Positions 63,331-64,000 of a DNA stretch of 64,000 bases are shown here, in pieces. The stretch comes from G965222535 sp965222535 (GTDB lineage: Bacteria > Pseudomonadota > Gammaproteobacteria > HK1). The DNA is taken from contig OZ244957.1 in the NCBI GenBank assembly GCA_965222535.1, positions 1,240,001 through 1,304,000 on the forward strand. The letters are read 5' to 3'. Each line of letters starts with the position of its first letter. Within the stretch, counting starts at the first letter, position 1. Made by a program: the position numbers and the translations under genes. A model generated the notes under the pieces. It saw only the letters and a program-made list of their open reading frames with translations. It had not been told where the DNA came from and made no database searches.

Positions 63331-63566
63331 TATCTCTTGGGGGTAGGTAGTTACCCCTCCTCTATGCAAAGGGGACATTACTGCTTTGGACTAACACAGG
63401 AGAAGGCTTCTCCTTGCCTCGGCCCCAGAGGGCTGTTATTCTGCTGTTCGTATTTCGAGAGGCCTCGGCGAATGGGTGTCGCGTTCAGTGAACGGAAGTA
63501 GCACGACAGATGCCAGTCAGTAATACGCCGAGGCTACGTTTCGACTCCAATTAATAGGAGCTAGAG
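63331..63566. other. Leader region of the phnD-like gene
   Basis: No gene is supported. An AGGAG ribosome binding site at 63556-63560 precedes the ATG at 63567. GGAGAAGGCTTCTCC at about 63401-63415 is a perfect short palindrome of unknown role. Confidence 0.4.
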
Positions 63567-64000
63567 ATGATATCCGTTATCAAAAACATTCGTAACCGCC
63601 AGTCGGGAAAAAAGCGGAGCACCCTGAGTATCGTCGCAGGGCTGGCACTGGGGGTTCTGATAGCCTCGTCGCACAATGCGCTCGCCGCTTGTGAAAATCC
63701 AGACGCGCTGACCTTCGCGATGATCCCGACCGAAGAGTCGGTCGCCGAGCTTGAACTTTACAAGCCAGTAACGGATCGGCTTGCCAAGCTCACGGGGAAG
63801 AAAATTGAGTTCTTCATGCCGACCTCGTATGCGTCGGTTGTTGAGGGATTGTTAAGCCATTTCGTGGATGTCGCGGTTCTGGGTCCCTACACCTACGTCA
63901 TCGCGAACTCCAAAGACCCCAGCGTTCAGGTGTTTGCGACCTATGCCAAGAAGCCGGGCTATTTGCAGGAAGAAGGCCCCGGCTACCGCGGCGTATTGAT
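63567..64000 (+). CDS. phnD: PhnD-like phosphonate/phosphate ABC transporter substrate-binding protein (truncated by window)
   Basis: The 144 codons in view encode a signal peptide (about 1-42: basic start, then IVAGLALGVLIASSHNALAA) and the start of a periplasmic binding protein: LTFAMIPTEESVAELELYKP, VTDRLAKLTGKKIEFFMPTS, YASVVEGLLSHFVDVAVLGP and YTYVIANSK. This is the PhnD/phosphite-binding pattern. The gene runs off the right edge; the permease and ATPase genes would be expected beyond. Composition differs little from the PhyH/EamA island, and both may have come from an alphaproteobacterium-like donor, which is speculative. Confidence 0.87.
   Translation, partial: MISVIKNIRNRQSGKKRSTLSIVAGLALGVLIASSHNALAACENPDALTFAMIPTEESVAELELYKPVTDRLAKLTGKKIEFFMPTSYASVVEGLLSHFVDVAVLGPYTYVIANSKDPSVQVFATYAKKPGYLQEEGPGYRGVL

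Overview
The window looks like a chromosomal segment of a gammaproteobacterium. The evidence is the gene set: yifB-apaG-apaH, a ZapB-like coiled-coil gene (TIGR02449 type) directly before zapA, oligopeptidase B, sufS-sufT-Rieske ferredoxin, and phoH-ybeY-corC. The genus cannot be assigned from sequence reading alone. The backbone is moderately G+C-rich, with several visibly A+T-rich genes: cfa, an ABC exporter, and the cassette genes around 47-50 kb. Dispersed intergenic repeats, transposase remnants and frameshifted genes are common, which suggests a repeat-rich and possibly host-associated or decaying genome.

Layout. 0-5 kb: apaH (cut by the window edge), a frameshifted apaG, yifB and oligopeptidase B. 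5-13 kb: a carnitine-dehydrogenase-like gene, a small nuclease-fold protein, tRNA-Leu(UAA), an aldehyde:ferredoxin oxidoreductase, cfa and a Cys/Met-metabolism PLP enzyme. 13-17 kb: an APH-fold kinase, then a decayed island holding a transposase remnant, a broken PhyH dioxygenase and a broken EamA permease. 17-33 kb, all minus strand: Ldh-type dehydrogenase, Rieske ferredoxin, sufT, sufS, tRNA-Arg(UCG), pyrF, argJ, secA, tilS, leuA and leuS. After a 1.4 kb gene-free repeat region the main direction becomes plus. 34-46 kb: ABC exporter, GbcA-like Rieske oxygenase, zapB-like/zapA, gcdH and phoX (both minus), an MttB-family methyltransferase and phoH-ybeY-corC.

46.1-51.0 kb is the most unusual part. 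Three A+T-rich genes (a TIR/deoxyribosyltransferase-like protein, an exported protein with a frameshift, and an RmuC homologue) are followed by attC-like integron recombination sites. No integrase is visible, so this looks like an integrase-less cassette cluster (CALIN). Several copies of a dispersed composite repeat, called type B here, lie between the cassettes. 51-61 kb: glycosyltransferase, amtB, an atypical PII protein, a STAS protein with eleven 54-bp tandem repeats, a DUF3108 protein, paired acyl-CoA dehydrogenases, a PfkB kinase and fdhD. 61-64 kb: a SIR2-like protein, another type B repeat, an IS66-like remnant and the start of a phnD-like gene.

Two repeat families dominate the intergenic space. 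Type A carries long near-perfect hairpins whose arms contain TCGAAAAA/TTTTTCGA; many lie just after genes and resemble bidirectional terminators. Type B carries a hairpin whose sequence differs between copies while both arms stay complementary, followed by a TTGGGGGAAGGG/CCCTTCCCCCAA inverted pair and 23-27 bp units ending in CTCTGG. The complementarity across divergent copies argues that the folded form is selected. This is the best candidate here for an undescribed element. Functionally, several genes point to use of quaternary amines and acyl-CoAs (carnitine dehydrogenase-like, GbcA-like, MttB-like, three acyl-CoA dehydrogenases), but they are scattered rather than in one operon.
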